From: Palsa-360 sp963710315 | Lineage (GTDB): Bacteria > Acidobacteriota > Terriglobia > Acidiferrales > UBA7541 | Direction: 5' to 3' | DNA: 64,000 bases | NCBI GenBank assembly: GCA_963710315.1 | Contig: CAVPZW010000008.1 | Coordinates: 1,116,001 to 1,180,000, forward strand | Shown: positions 49,945 through 58,376 of the stretch, piece by piece | Layout: every line of letters starts with the position of its first letter | How positions within the stretch are numbered: position 1 is the first letter of the stretch | Position numbers and translations under genes: made by a program | Notes under the pieces: model-generated | The model's database searches: none | Told to the model about the DNA's origin: nothing | The model's input: the letters and a program-made list of their open reading frames with translations, nothing else

Positions 49945-50683
49945 GGAAATCGGTGTTGACGAGCCTGGATTGATGCTCGGTCATGCGGCGGATTCCGGCC
50001 GCTGCCAGCGAAAGCATGTCCTGCAACTCGGCGCCCCCAAACGGTTGCCCTTCGGCCGTCGCCTGGACCTCCACAAATTTTCCGCTTCCGGTCATCACCA
50101 CGTTCATGTCGACCTCGGCCTTGGAATCTTCTTCATAGGCGAGATCGAGCAACGAAACGCCATCCACCACGCCAACGCTGGTTGCCGCAACGGAATCGAT
50201 CAGCGGAACCGTCTTCAGGATTCCCGCAGCCACCAGCCGCTCCATGGCCAGCGACAGCGCTACGAATGCGCCAGTAATCGAAGCGGTGCGCGTGCCGCCA
50301 TCCGCCTGGATCACGTCGCAATCCAGCCACACGGTTTTTTCTCCCAGTTTTTTCTGGTCGACAATCGCTCGCAGCGACCTGCCGATCAGCCGCTGAATTT
50401 CCAGCGTGCGTCCGGACGGCCTGCCGCGCATGGCTTCACGCGCCGTGCGCTGCTCGGTCGCGCGCGGCAGCATTCCATACTCGCCGGTCACCCAACCCTT
50501 TCCCTGGCCTTTCAAAAAAGAAGGGACGCCATCGTCCACCGTCGCCGTGCAAATCACCCGCGTGTTGCCAACTTCGATCAGCACGCTCCCTTCGGCGCTG
50601 GTGATAAAGTTCGGCGTCATGGTGACCGGACGAATTTGATCGTGCGCGCGTCCATCGCTTCGCAAGTTTCCTCCTCGTGACAT
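49928..50683 (-). CDS. rph: Ribonuclease PH
   Basis: This 251-residue phosphorolytic 3'-5' exoribonuclease trims tRNA 3' ends. Conserved blocks are SRGGNLRSDGRAHDQIRPVT, GSVLIEVGNTRVICTATVDD, GWVTGEYGMLPRATEQRTAR, RTLEIQRLIGRSLRAIVD, WLDCDVIQADGGTRTASITG and DLAYEEDSKAEVDMNVVMTG. The ATG at 50683 is chosen because the conserved region starts there; the longer frame to 50770 is not conserved-looking. Its usual upstream partner gerM is found 3 kb away, beyond an opposite-strand gene pair. Confidence 0.95.
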   Translation of the reverse strand: MSRGGNLRSDGRAHDQIRPVTMTPNFITSAEGSVLIEVGNTRVICTATVDDGVPSFLKGQGKGWVTGEYGMLPRATEQRTAREAMRGRPSGRTLEIQRLIGRSLRAIVDQKKLGEKTVWLDCDVIQADGGTRTASITGAFVALSLAMERLVAAGILKTVPLIDSVAATSVGVVDGVSLLDLAYEEDSKAEVDMNVVMTGSGKFVEVQATAEGQPFGGAELQDMLSLAAAGIRRMTEHQSRLVNTDFRARAK

Positions 50684-50853
50684 GGCCCAGAGTTTGCCCG
50701 CAGCCAACGCCACTGTCAACCACGGATAAGAGTTGGCAACGCGCACTTTTTCAAGCATCGCCGATGACATCGCCGCAAAAAATTGATATTGTTCATCTCT
50801 GTCGCGAACTCATCCAGAAAATCTGTGTGTTGCAAAGAAGGAGTGCGATAACC

Positions 50854-51553
50854 ATGACCAAGCACGATGAATCTCGCCGCGAATTTTTGGTGCGCGCGGC
50901 TGTTGGAGCCGGTGCTGCCGCGAGTGTTGTTGCAGGCGCGGGACTTGTGCCCGATGCCGCGGCGCAGACTCACGAGCAAATGGAGGGAGGCGCAGCGACT
51001 CCTGGCGCGCAGCATCCCAGCGGCGCCGAGCACGGCGCGTTCTTCAACCACGCCGACGCCGCCACCATCGCGGCGTTCACCGAGCGCATCATGCCCAGCG
51101 CTCCGGACAAGCCCGGAGCGCGCGAAGCGGACGTCCTGAACTACATCGATCTGGCCCTCGCCGGCGCTTATTCCGAACTGCAGGAATTCTATCGCCACGG
51201 CCTGGCGCAGCTCGACGCCTATTGCCGCGGCGCTTACAAAGAATCCTTCGTGCATCTCGCGCCTGAAAAGCAGGACGAAGTCATCGCGGCGCTCGAAGAA
51301 AGCAAGGCAACCGGATTTACGTGGCCAACGGCCAGGGAATTTTTCAACACACTCCGCACTCACACCATGGAAGGCATGTTTGCCGACCCGCTCTATGGAG
51401 GCAACAAAGATTTCTCCGGATGGCGGCTGGTCGGATTTCCCGGCGCGCAGGCAATTTTCACGCCGACGGACATTGCAGAGCAAACAGGCGTTCACTCGCG
51501 CGCCCTTCATCGGTTTGCAAACAACGGCCAAAGGCCCGATGGGGAGAGCATAA
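50854..51553 (+). CDS. Gluconate 2-dehydrogenase subunit 3-like protein, frameshifted C-terminus
   Basis: This Tat-exported small subunit of a GMC-type dehydrogenase has about 230 residues. The ATG at 50854 follows AAGGAG, and the twin-arginine signal is SRREFLVRAAVGAGAAASVV. The mature core has FFNHADAATIAAFTERIMPS, ADVLNYIDLALAG, FFNTLRTHTMEGMFADPLYG and DFSGWRLVGFPGAQ, typical of the family. Near 51497 an extra base breaks the frame. In the next frame the expected ending PFIGLQTTAKGPMGRA continues to a stop at 51551-51553, three bases before the large-subunit ATG. Uncorrected, the frame runs on to 51702 with unrelated residues. The pair would oxidise sugars or alcohols in the periplasm. 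Confidence 0.78.
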
Positions 51554-51556
51554 GCC

Positions 51557-53280
51557 ATGGCAACCGAGAAAACAGATGTCGTGATCGTCGGCATGGGCGC
51601 GGTGGGCGGAATCCTCGCGGCCGAGCTGGGCAAAGCGGGAATGAAAGTGATTGGCCTGGAGCGCGGCCCGCGTCTCAGCACGGCGGACTTCAATCCGCAT
51701 GACGAATTGCGTTATTTCCAGCGCCAGGATCTGCGTCCCAACTGGAAGCGCCAGCCCGTAACCTGGCGGCCGAATGCCAAGCGCCACCGCCCATCCCATG
51801 GATATTCTCAATTACGGCAATCAGGCGGGCGGCGGCACGGTCCACTACGGCGCGCTCTCCTGGCGCATGCACGAAGACGATTTTCGCGCGCGCTCCCACA
51901 CCATCGAGCGCTACGGCGCGTCGGCCATTCCGCAAGATTCCTCGGTCGCCGACTGGCCGCTTTGCTACGCCGACCTCGAGCCCTTCTACGATCAGCGCCG
52001 AATACGAACTCGGCGTCTCCGGCAAGGCCGGCAATTTGCAGGGCCGCAAAATCGACGGCGGCAATGTGTTCGAGGCGCCGCGCAAGCGCGAATATCCGCT
52101 GCCGCCATTGCTGGACGACAATCCGGCGTGTTGTTCGCGGAGGGAACGCGCAAGCTCGGCTATCATCCGTTCTCTTCGCCGCGCGCCATTCTTTCCCAGC
52201 CTTACAACGACCGCGCCAGCTGCACCTATTGCGGCTTCTGCCAGGCATTCGGCTGCCACGTCGGCGCGAAGTCGAGCATCCTCGTCACCAAGCTGCCCGA
52301 GGCGGACGCGACCGGCAATTTCAAGCTGCTGACCGGCGCGATGTGCTATCGCGTCAACAGCGACAACAGCGGCCACGCGACCGGCGTTTCCTATTACGGC
52401 CCGGACGGCTCGGAGAACACGATCGAGGCCGAGCTCGTCATTCTCGCCCCATTCATCTACGACAACACGCGGCTGCTGCTGCTTTCGAAGACCGACAAAT
52501 TCCCCAACGGGCTCGCCAATTCGAGCGGCCAGGTCGGCAAGCACCTCATGGCGCACATCATGGCCGAACGTGTTCGCCGCCTTCGACGACAGATTCGTCA
52601 ACGTCTACATGGGTCCGAGCGCGCAGAAACACACCATCGACGATTTCAACGCCGACAATTTCGATCATAGCGGCCTGGGCTTCATTCGCGGCGCGCAGAT
52701 TTCCGTCGCGTCCGCCGATCTCGAAGCGGGCCCGATCGGCGCGGCCATGGGCATGGACCCGCCTCCCGGCGTGCCGAGGTGGGGCGCCGCCTATCGCGAT
52801 TTCCTCGCCAAGTATTTCACGCGCTACGCCGCGATCACCGCGCAGACCGAAAACCTGCCCTACGCCGATCAGACGATCGACCTCGATCCCAACGTGCGCG
52901 ATGCCTGGGGCCTGCCGGCGCCGCGCCTCACCTACGATTGGCGGCGCCCGAATGAGCGCGCGCGCATCGAATTCCTGATGCAGAAGATGGAAGGAATCGG
53001 CCACGCCATGGGCGCCAACAAGTGTGGCGCGCAGGGCTCGAGTCAGGGCGCGCCGGGCGCGCACCACGAAGGCGGCACGCGCATGGGCAGCGATCCCAAG
53101 ACCTCGGTCGTCAACAAATACGGCCAGACCTGGGACATTCCGAATCTCTTCGTGATCGGCAGCTCGACGTTTCCGTCCATGAGCGGATTCAATCCCACGC
53201 TGACCATCCAGGCGCTCGCCTACATGAGCGCCGACGCCATCGTGAAGCGCTACAAGAGCAGGCCCGGCCCGCTCGTTTAG
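51557..53280 (+). pseudogene. GMC-type dehydrogenase, at least four frameshifts
   Basis: This is the large FAD subunit partner of the preceding gene, about 574 residues if repaired. The FAD-binding start DVVIVGMGAVGGILAAELGK is intact. The frame is lost near 51775 (extra A), near 51990 (extra base), near 52125 (one G missing from a G run) and near 52565 (extra G). Between breaks the family blocks are clear: NYGNQAGGGTVHYGALSWRM, AEYELGVSGKAGNLQG, CTYCGFCQAFGCHVGAKSS, FIYDNTRLLLLS and the C-terminal HHEGGTRMGSDP with SSTFPSMSGFNPTLTIQA. This is either a decaying gene or low-quality assembly. The Cys-rich segment suggests contact with an electron carrier. Confidence 0.75.
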
Positions 53281-53287
53281 CGCGGTC

Positions 53288-53359
53288 GTAGCACAGGCTT
53301 CAGCCTGTGGGGTTTTATGCGTGCACGCGCAAAAACCCACAGACTAAAGTCAGTGCTAC
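53288..53359. repeat. REPIN-like element, copy D
   Basis: This 72-base element has GTAGCACAGGCTTCAGCC at its left end and an imperfect inverted copy ending GTGCTAC. It lies 8 bases after the GMC gene, between convergent genes. Confidence 0.8.
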
Positions 53360-53429
53360 TAAATGCACTTCCCACATCAGTTTCAAACTTACGCAGAATT
53401 GTTGCAACCAATCGGGGGTAGCGCGGGAC

Positions 53430-54110
53430 TTACTTCTTTGGCGCTGGTGTTGCCGGAGCCGGAGAAGCGGCAGAAGCCGGCGGAAGAGCAGCAGCAGGCG
53501 CAAGCGAGGCAACAGGGAATAGCCCATAGAGGTCCAGATGCCCCGCGAGTGTCTCCGCTTCCTGACCGTGAATGAGTATCTTCAATTGCCGGATGCCAAT
53601 GACGTTTGCGCCCAGCGTTTGTGTGATCGATTGCACCGCCAGCTGCTCGCTCAAAATTCCCGACGGCATCGCGGAAGAAATTTCGTCCGAAAAATCCGCG
53701 ATGGCCGTCCCGTCCGGCTGAATATAAAAAGCCAGAAGGCTCGCTTCGGGGGGCAGCGTGCGTATTTCTGGAGCGGGCGCGCGCGCGATCAGGGCGTTGA
53801 GAAGCTGCTTGGAGCGTTCCACGGGATCGGCGGAAAGAGGAAGCTGTATGGCCGTGGGCTCCAGCGAATTGGGGGAAGCGGTTGACAGCCAATACATTTG
53901 CGCTTTCACCTGCACGTCGGTGGGCGTGGAGATGGGCTCCTGCATGACTTCGCGGCGCGCCTGCTCCTCGGTCTTGGGAACCCTGCGCAATCCCTGAACG
54001 GCCCGGCGCAATCCCGGTAGTGTGATGAGGCCCGCCACCACCATCACCACGAGGATCGCGATTGTCGTCTTGAGCCCCTTTGACAACACGCTACCTTCCT
54101 CCTGCTTCAT
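53430..54110 (-). CDS. GerMN domain protein
   Basis: This protein has about 226 residues. An N-terminal membrane anchor (TTIAILVVMVVAGLITLPGL) is followed by a linker and one GerMN-type domain: VKAQMYWLSTASPNSLEPTA, ERSKQLLNALIARAP, LLAFYIQPDGTAIADFSDE, EQLAVQSITQTLGANVIGIR and QLKILIHGQEAETLAGHLD. A Pro/Ala-rich tail ends the chain. GerMN domains are found in GerM of Bacillus and are thought to bind peptidoglycan. The ATG at 54110 (MKQEEGS) is chosen over 54149. It overlaps the amidase gene by 20 bases, consistent with coupled roles in the cell wall. Confidence 0.85.
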   Translation of the reverse strand: MKQEEGSVLSKGLKTTIAILVVMVVAGLITLPGLRRAVQGLRRVPKTEEQARREVMQEPISTPTDVQVKAQMYWLSTASPNSLEPTAIQLPLSADPVERSKQLLNALIARAPAPEIRTLPPEASLLAFYIQPDGTAIADFSDEISSAMPSGILSEQLAVQSITQTLGANVIGIRQLKILIHGQEAETLAGHLDLYGLFPVASLAPAAALPPASAASPAPATPAPKK

Positions 54111-54909
54111 AAATGGTTCGAAACGCGGCAACCGCGCGCGCCACGGCATCCGCCAGGCCCGGCCCCATCTGATCGAGCGTGCTGCGGTCCGCTACGCTGA
54201 CGCTCGATACCTCGATGGCCACCGCGGGAGCCCCAACCGTTCTCAATTGCCGCACGGGAGATTCGAAGGGAGTTTCCGACGATCCGCGAAAGCGCTGCGC
54301 CATTTGAATTTGGATCAGCTCGGCCAGCCTGCGGCTCTGATCGATGAAACCAGATTGCGCACGGTCCCACAACAATAGCCCTCCGTGGGGAGCGGCAGCC
54401 GCCACGGCCGGCATTGCCATGCGCTGCATGGAATACACACGCACCGTTCCCGGCTGGCCCGTGGAGGAAACGTGCAGCGATATGAAAACATCCCCGCGCT
54501 GCGCATTGGCCAGCTTGGATCGGTCGTCGAACGAGGGGTCGTCATTTGCCTGGCGCGTGAGCACTACGCGCAATCCCTGAGCCTCCAGGGAAATACGTAC
54601 CAGCCGGGCAAAACTGAGGACTACGTCGCTTTCTGCAATCCCGGACGTTCCGCGAGCGCCCGCGTCCGAGCCGCCGTGCGCCGGATCGAGCACTACAACG
54701 GACAAAGTTTTTTGAGGAGGAGCGGGCTGCTCGACGGCAGGCTGCGCCGGCGGTGGAACCTGTTGCTGCGGAACGGCAGGCGAACCTTGCGGCGCGGGCT
54801 GGCCGGGCGGTGCCGGCGTCTGCGTCGATTGCGCCCGCGCCGAAAGTGTCAGGGCAGCCGCGATCGTCAGCACAAAAAATAGGCAAATCGATTTGCTGGG
54901 CACTCTCAC
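54091..54909 (-). CDS. N-acetylmuramoyl-L-alanine amidase (Amidase_3)
   Basis: This zinc amidase has about 272 residues and cuts the bond between muramic acid and the stem peptide. After a signal peptide (ICLFFVLTIAAALTLSARAQ) comes a long Pro/Gln/Ala-rich linker, then the catalytic domain: VVVLDPAHGGSDAGARG (first zinc His), LVRISLEAQGLRVVLTRQAN, RGDVFISLHVSSTGQPG (second His) and the catalytic Glu in AVAIEVSSVS. I place the start at a GTG near 54909 (a second GTG is at 54903). The reading frame stays open to 55143, but that part is translation of the adjacent REPIN-like element and should not be counted. Confidence 0.87.
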   Translation of the reverse strand: MRVPSKSICLFFVLTIAAALTLSARAQSTQTPAPPGQPAPQGSPAVPQQQVPPPAQPAVEQPAPPQKTLSVVVLDPAHGGSDAGARGTSGIAESDVVLSFARLVRISLEAQGLRVVLTRQANDDPSFDDRSKLANAQRGDVFISLHVSSTGQPGTVRVYSMQRMAMPAVAAAAPHGGLLLWDRAQSGFIDQSRRLAELIQIQMAQRFRGSSETPFESPVRQLRTVGAPAVAIEVSSVSVADRSTLDQMGPGLADAVARAVAAFRTIYEAGGR

Positions 54910-54973
54910 GAGGATACCAGAATCGTTCCAATCGCGAGAGAGTGTGCGCCCGATTTTTTCTTGTCGCGGACCG

Positions 54974-55044
54974 GTAGCGCGGGCTTCAGCCTGCGGGTTT
55001 TCGTCCTTGCGAAGAGCAAACCCGCAGACTGAAGCCCGAGCCAC
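54974..55044. repeat. REPIN-like element, copy E
   Basis: GTAGCGCGGGCTTCAGCC on the left is mirrored on the right, closing with GCCAC, with central TTGCGAAG. It lies between purU and the amidase gene and makes part of the spurious N-terminal extension of the latter. Confidence 0.82.
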
Positions 55045-55085
55045 GAAAAGCCAGCATCCCATCGCATGACTTCTGGAATTTCGGA

Positions 55086-55940
55086 CTAGTCGAACACAAC
55101 CGTCTTGTTCGCATACTGGAGCACTCGATGATCCAGGTGCCATCGGACGGCCCGCGAGAGAACGATTTTTTCAAGGTCGCGGCCTTTTTGCACCAGGTCC
55201 TGCAGCGAATCACGATGCGAGATTCGTATGACGTCCTGCTCGATGATGGGGCCGTTGTCCAGCACTTCTGTCACGTAGTGGGCGGTGGCGCCGAGCAGCT
55301 TTACGCCGCGCTCGAATGCCTGGTGGTGTGGCTTGGCCCCGATAAACGCGGGCAGAAAAGAGTGGTGAATGTTGATGATTCGCTTGGGATGTTTGGCGAT
55401 GAATTCAGGAGACAGGATTTGCATGTAGCGCGCCAGGACAATCAAATCGACTTGATGCCGCTCAAGAAGCTCGCGTTGGCGGCGTTCCGCTTCGGCTTTA
55501 TTTTCCTTGGTGACTTCAATTACATGAAAGGGAATACTGTAAAAATCCGCGTGGCGCTTGGCGTCGGGATGGTTGGCGATGATCAGCGGAATCTCGCAGG
55601 CCATTTCGCCGGAGTGCCAGCGGTACAGCAGATCCACCAGGCAATGGTCGTATTTGGAAACGAATATGGCCATGCGAAGGCGGTCGCTGGAAAGCGCGAC
55701 CTGCCATTCCATCTTCAGGCGGTCCGCGATCGGAGCGAAGTGGCGCGCGAACTCCGGCATCTCGATCTTAAAGCCGGACAGATCCCACTCGATGCGTGCG
55801 AGGTAAAGGCCGAGGTCCGCGACCATGTGCTGCTCGAAATGCAGGATATTGCCGTTCGCCCCAAATATAAATTCGGAGAGAGTCGCGTCCAGGCCTTTTG
55901 CGTCCGGGCATTGCACCTGCAGGATGGCGCTTTGATTCAC
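55086..55940 (-). CDS. purU: Formyltetrahydrofolate deformylase
   Basis: This 284-residue enzyme hydrolyses 10-formyl-tetrahydrofolate to formate and tetrahydrofolate, balancing the one-carbon pool. An N-terminal ACT regulatory domain (1-85: ILQVQCPDAKGLDATLSEFI, GNILHFEQHM) precedes the formyltransferase-like catalytic domain (about 88-284): MAIFVSKYDHCLVDLLYRW, PLIIANHPDAKRHADFYSIP, LARYMQILSPEFIAKHPKRI, the catalytic His in NIHHSFLPAFIGAKPHHQAF and the catalytic Asp in LDNGPIIEQDVIRI. All three catalytic residues (Asn, His, Asp) are present. Confidence 0.95.
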   Translation of the reverse strand: MNQSAILQVQCPDAKGLDATLSEFIFGANGNILHFEQHMVADLGLYLARIEWDLSGFKIEMPEFARHFAPIADRLKMEWQVALSSDRLRMAIFVSKYDHCLVDLLYRWHSGEMACEIPLIIANHPDAKRHADFYSIPFHVIEVTKENKAEAERRQRELLERHQVDLIVLARYMQILSPEFIAKHPKRIINIHHSFLPAFIGAKPHHQAFERGVKLLGATAHYVTEVLDNGPIIEQDVIRISHRDSLQDLVQKGRDLEKIVLSRAVRWHLDHRVLQYANKTVVFD

Positions 55941-56126
55941 GATAGCTCCTTCAAATCTTCAAACATCCATGGAATTGTACTCGAAAGAGTCCAACTGGAA
56001 GGAGTAAACACTTCGCGTTCCTTGCGCAATCAAAAAACTCCAGCGCACCCACGTGCCTGTAGCCGGTAAACTGTTAAAAGCGATTGCCAAGTCGAAATCG
56101 TGAAGTGGAAATCAAATTGAAGAGGG

Positions 56127-56510
56127 GTGCCATTCTTATCCATGTTCCATAATTTCTTGCGTTGGATTGGTTGTGGCCTGGCTGTTGCAGCGCTGATAGC
56201 CGGCGCGGGTTTGCTCATTGGCGATGCCAAAATTTGGATTGTTCCCGGGCTCTCGGCAGCGGCGATTTCGTCCGCACCCTTGCTGCTGATCGGCATTTCG
56301 TTCTTGATCGTGCAGCCGATTATCCGCCCTCGATTGCCGGAGCTGCTGAAAAATGTGCTGCTCGCGGGGACGTTCCTGCTCTGGGGAGCGATTCAGCTCA
56401 TGCCGCAGAATGCTCTGGCGCTGCGGCTCGGCAATCTCGTTATCGTGCTTTATGTTGTGGATCTGGCGTGGACCATGTTTGCCTCGATGAATTCCAAGAA
56501 GGGGAACTGA
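56127..56510 (+). CDS. Small four-helix membrane protein
   Basis: This protein has about 127 residues, or 122 if the ATG at 56142 is used. Four hydrophobic segments are visible: WIGCGLAVAALIAGAGLLIG, ISSAPLLLIGISFLIVQPII, LLKNVLLAGTFLLWGAIQLM and LGNLVIVLYVVDLAWTMFAS. No charged motif or catalytic residue stands out and the family is not recognised. The GTG at 56127 has GAAGAGG too close upstream, and the ATG at 56142 has AGGGG somewhat far, so the start is open. It is isolated and divergent from purU. A role in membrane physiology is all that can be said. Confidence 0.65.
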   Translation: MPFLSMFHNFLRWIGCGLAVAALIAGAGLLIGDAKIWIVPGLSAAAISSAPLLLIGISFLIVQPIIRPRLPELLKNVLLAGTFLLWGAIQLMPQNALALRLGNLVIVLYVVDLAWTMFASMNSKKGN

Positions 56511-56586
56511 AGCCGCAATTTGCAATCCCTCTCAGGCCCCAGGACGGCGCAGCAAACCGTTCGCCGAGCGCAGCCGCCAGGCGATG

Positions 56587-57051
56587 CTAGGAAAAATAGC
56601 GCAAGATCCATTCGGCGACGCAGCAAGGTTTTTCGGCATCCGGCGTTTCGATCGTGACTTCAAAGACGGCCTCAACGCTCTCCGGCAAATCCCTGCACGA
56701 TTGCAAGCGAATGCGCGCGCGAATCTTTTCCCCCGCACGAACCGGTGCCGGGAATCGAACGCGATTCAAGCCGTAATTGATTGTCCGCCGCACATCCGCA
56801 GGCAATTGAATCGCTTCCTTCACGAGGCGGCTCATCAAGGAAAGCGTCAGAAATCCGTGCGCGATGGTCGTGCCATAAGGAGATTCGCGCCGAGCGCGCT
56901 CGGGATCGATGTGAATCCACTGGCGGTCTTCCGTGGCTTCCGCAAAACTTGCAATGCGCTCCTGAGTCACCGGCAGCCAATCGGTCACGGCGATTTCCCG
57001 CCCAACCTGATCCTTCAGCGAGTGCATGGATTTCAGTACAAAGGTTGGCAT
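56587..57051 (-). CDS. MaoC-like (R)-specific enoyl-CoA hydratase
   Basis: This 154-residue hot-dog-fold protein carries the hydratase-2 motif: FAEATEDRQWIHIDPERA (catalytic Asp and His in D-x-x-x-x-H style) and YGTTIAHGFLTLSLMSRLV. NYGLNRVRFPAPVRAGEKIR is the typical C-terminal half. Relatives hydrate enoyl-CoA to (R)-3-hydroxyacyl-CoA or act as nodulation-type NodN dehydratases. The substrate is not determinable. It is single-domain and cytosolic. Confidence 0.88.
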   Translation of the reverse strand: MPTFVLKSMHSLKDQVGREIAVTDWLPVTQERIASFAEATEDRQWIHIDPERARRESPYGTTIAHGFLTLSLMSRLVKEAIQLPADVRRTINYGLNRVRFPAPVRAGEKIRARIRLQSCRDLPESVEAVFEVTIETPDAEKPCCVAEWILRYFS

Positions 57052-57067
57052 CGAGTTTTGGGTTTAT

Positions 57068-57139
57068 GTAGCGCGGGCTTCAGCCTGCGGGTTTTAGTCC
57101 TTGCAAGGCCCAAAACCCGCAGGCTGAAGCCCGCGCCAC
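57068..57139. repeat. REPIN-like element, copy F
   Basis: This is a near-perfect 72-base copy: GTAGCGCGGGCTTCAGCC, then CTGCGGGTTTT, central TTGCAAGG, AAAACCCGCAGGCTG and the closing AAGCCCGCGCCAC. It lies between the MaoC-like and MBL-fold genes. Confidence 0.88.
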
Positions 57140-57150
57140 GCAAGCTTGCG

Positions 57151-58092
57151 TTACTTGGCCGCCTTCAGCTCAGCGTACACCTGCCCAACGAAACGATCCG
57201 CCATGCGATCCCCGTTCGGAGCGGCTGGAAGAACATTTGCATCGAAAGCGGCAGTGGGATGCGCGGCAACCACTTCATCCGATGACTTCCCCTGCTGAAT
57301 GAGTTTTGCGACCTGATCACGCACGCCCAGGATCACGTCACGATGAGCGGCGACTGCATTGCGATCGACAATTGCCCCGTGTCCCGGAATGATCTTGGTG
57401 TTGGGACCCGCTAGCGCGATCACTTCGGCAAGTCCCTCGATCATCCCGTTGAGAGAGCCGCCATTGGCGCGATCGATGTTCGGGTATCCAATCGACCGGT
57501 AGAAATCGCCGGTCATAAGGACGTCCGCATTGTGAAAGTAGACCATGGTGTCGCCATCGGTGTGCGCCTTGCGGATGGGGATGAGGTCTATGGTTTCTCC
57601 GTTCATGTGGAACGTGATTTTGCTTTCATAGGTTACGACGGGAAGCGCGGCTTCCGGAGCGGGCATGCCCGGTTGGCCATTTGCGCCTGGAGCAGGATGC
57701 ATCAGGCGATCGCGCAACTCGTCCCGCGCGAAAATCGTGGCTCCCAGCTTGCCCATGTTTTCGTTGCCGCCGGTGTGATCGGGATGCACGTGCGTATTGA
57801 CCACATAACGAATGGGGTTGGGCGAAATTTGCTTGATGGCCGCAACGATGCGATCCGTGAGCGGCGCGAATTGCGTATCTACCATGAATGTCCCTTGCGG
57901 CCCCACCAGCACGCCAATCGTGCCGCCGCGGCCGTCCACCGTGTAAAAGCTGTCCGTAATCTTGTTGGTCTTGACCACCGTCTTGCTGTCGTCCACGGGC
58001 GCCTGGGCGCGTGCCGATGCCGTCGCGAAAAGGGAAACGATCAACAAGGCCGCCGGCACAGCGAGGGCGCGTCGAATCAATGAGAAGTTCAT
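57151..58092 (-). CDS. Exported MBL-fold metallo-hydrolase
   Basis: This protein has about 313 residues with a signal peptide (LAVPAALLIVSLFATASARA) and a metallo-beta-lactamase fold. Metal residues are THVHPDHTGG (H-x-H-x-D-H), the Asp in LMTGDFYRS and the His in IIPGHGAIVD. The start ATG at 58092 is preferred since AGGAGC lies nine bases upstream; an ATG at 58098 is too close. Fold members include quinoprotein-relay SoxH-like and carbapenemase-like hydrolases. The substrate is unknown, but the periplasmic location fits neighbouring envelope enzymes. The lack of a lactamase-specific loop argues against calling it a resistance gene. Confidence 0.87.
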   Translation of the reverse strand: MNFSLIRRALAVPAALLIVSLFATASARAQAPVDDSKTVVKTNKITDSFYTVDGRGGTIGVLVGPQGTFMVDTQFAPLTDRIVAAIKQISPNPIRYVVNTHVHPDHTGGNENMGKLGATIFARDELRDRLMHPAPGANGQPGMPAPEAALPVVTYESKITFHMNGETIDLIPIRKAHTDGDTMVYFHNADVLMTGDFYRSIGYPNIDRANGGSLNGMIEGLAEVIALAGPNTKIIPGHGAIVDRNAVAAHRDVILGVRDQVAKLIQQGKSSDEVVAAHPTAAFDANVLPAAPNGDRMADRFVGQVYAELKAAK

Positions 58093-58249
58093 TGGCATTT
58101 GCTCCTGATGGAAAATGCGATTTTGACTTGGGTTGCTGTTCGAGAGTATATACCAAACACGCTTTGCGCCGATGCCCGGGCGCGGGAATTCATATGTTGG
58201 CGCGCGCAGAAGCTGGTGACGAGGGGGAAGAAGCAAGCCGGGTGAGTGG

Positions 58250-58321
58250 GTGGCATAGGCTTCAGCCTGTGGGTTTTAGTCCCTGCTAGAACTAACCCCC
58301 ACAGGCTGAAGCCTATGCCAC
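58250..58321. repeat. REPIN-like element, copy G
   Basis: GTGGCATAGGCTTCAGCC mirrors GGCTGAAGCCTATGCCAC across a TAGTCCCTGCTAGAACTAA centre, 72 bases in all. It abuts the minus-strand terminator of the YVTN gene. Confidence 0.88.
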
Positions 58322-58322
58322 C

Positions 58323-58361
58323 AAAAAAAATCGCCCTGGGCTCTTGAGAGCCCAGGGCGAT
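58323..58361 (-). terminator. Rho-independent terminator (minus strand)
   Basis: A perfect 14-base stem ATCGCCCTGGGCTC/GAGCCCAGGGCGAT with TTGA loop is followed on the minus strand by eight T residues. It ends transcription of the YVTN propeller gene. Confidence 0.93.
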
Positions 58362-58376
58362 TTCCTTTCAGAGCAG

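Noticed and set aside
54910..55143. N-terminal extension of the amidase
   Set aside because: It translates a REPIN-like element and lacks a signal peptide at its start; the signal peptide begins after the GTG near 54909.
57151..58092. Beta-lactam resistance gene
   Set aside because: The MBL metal motif is shared by many hydrolases; nothing in the sequence points specifically to a beta-lactamase.
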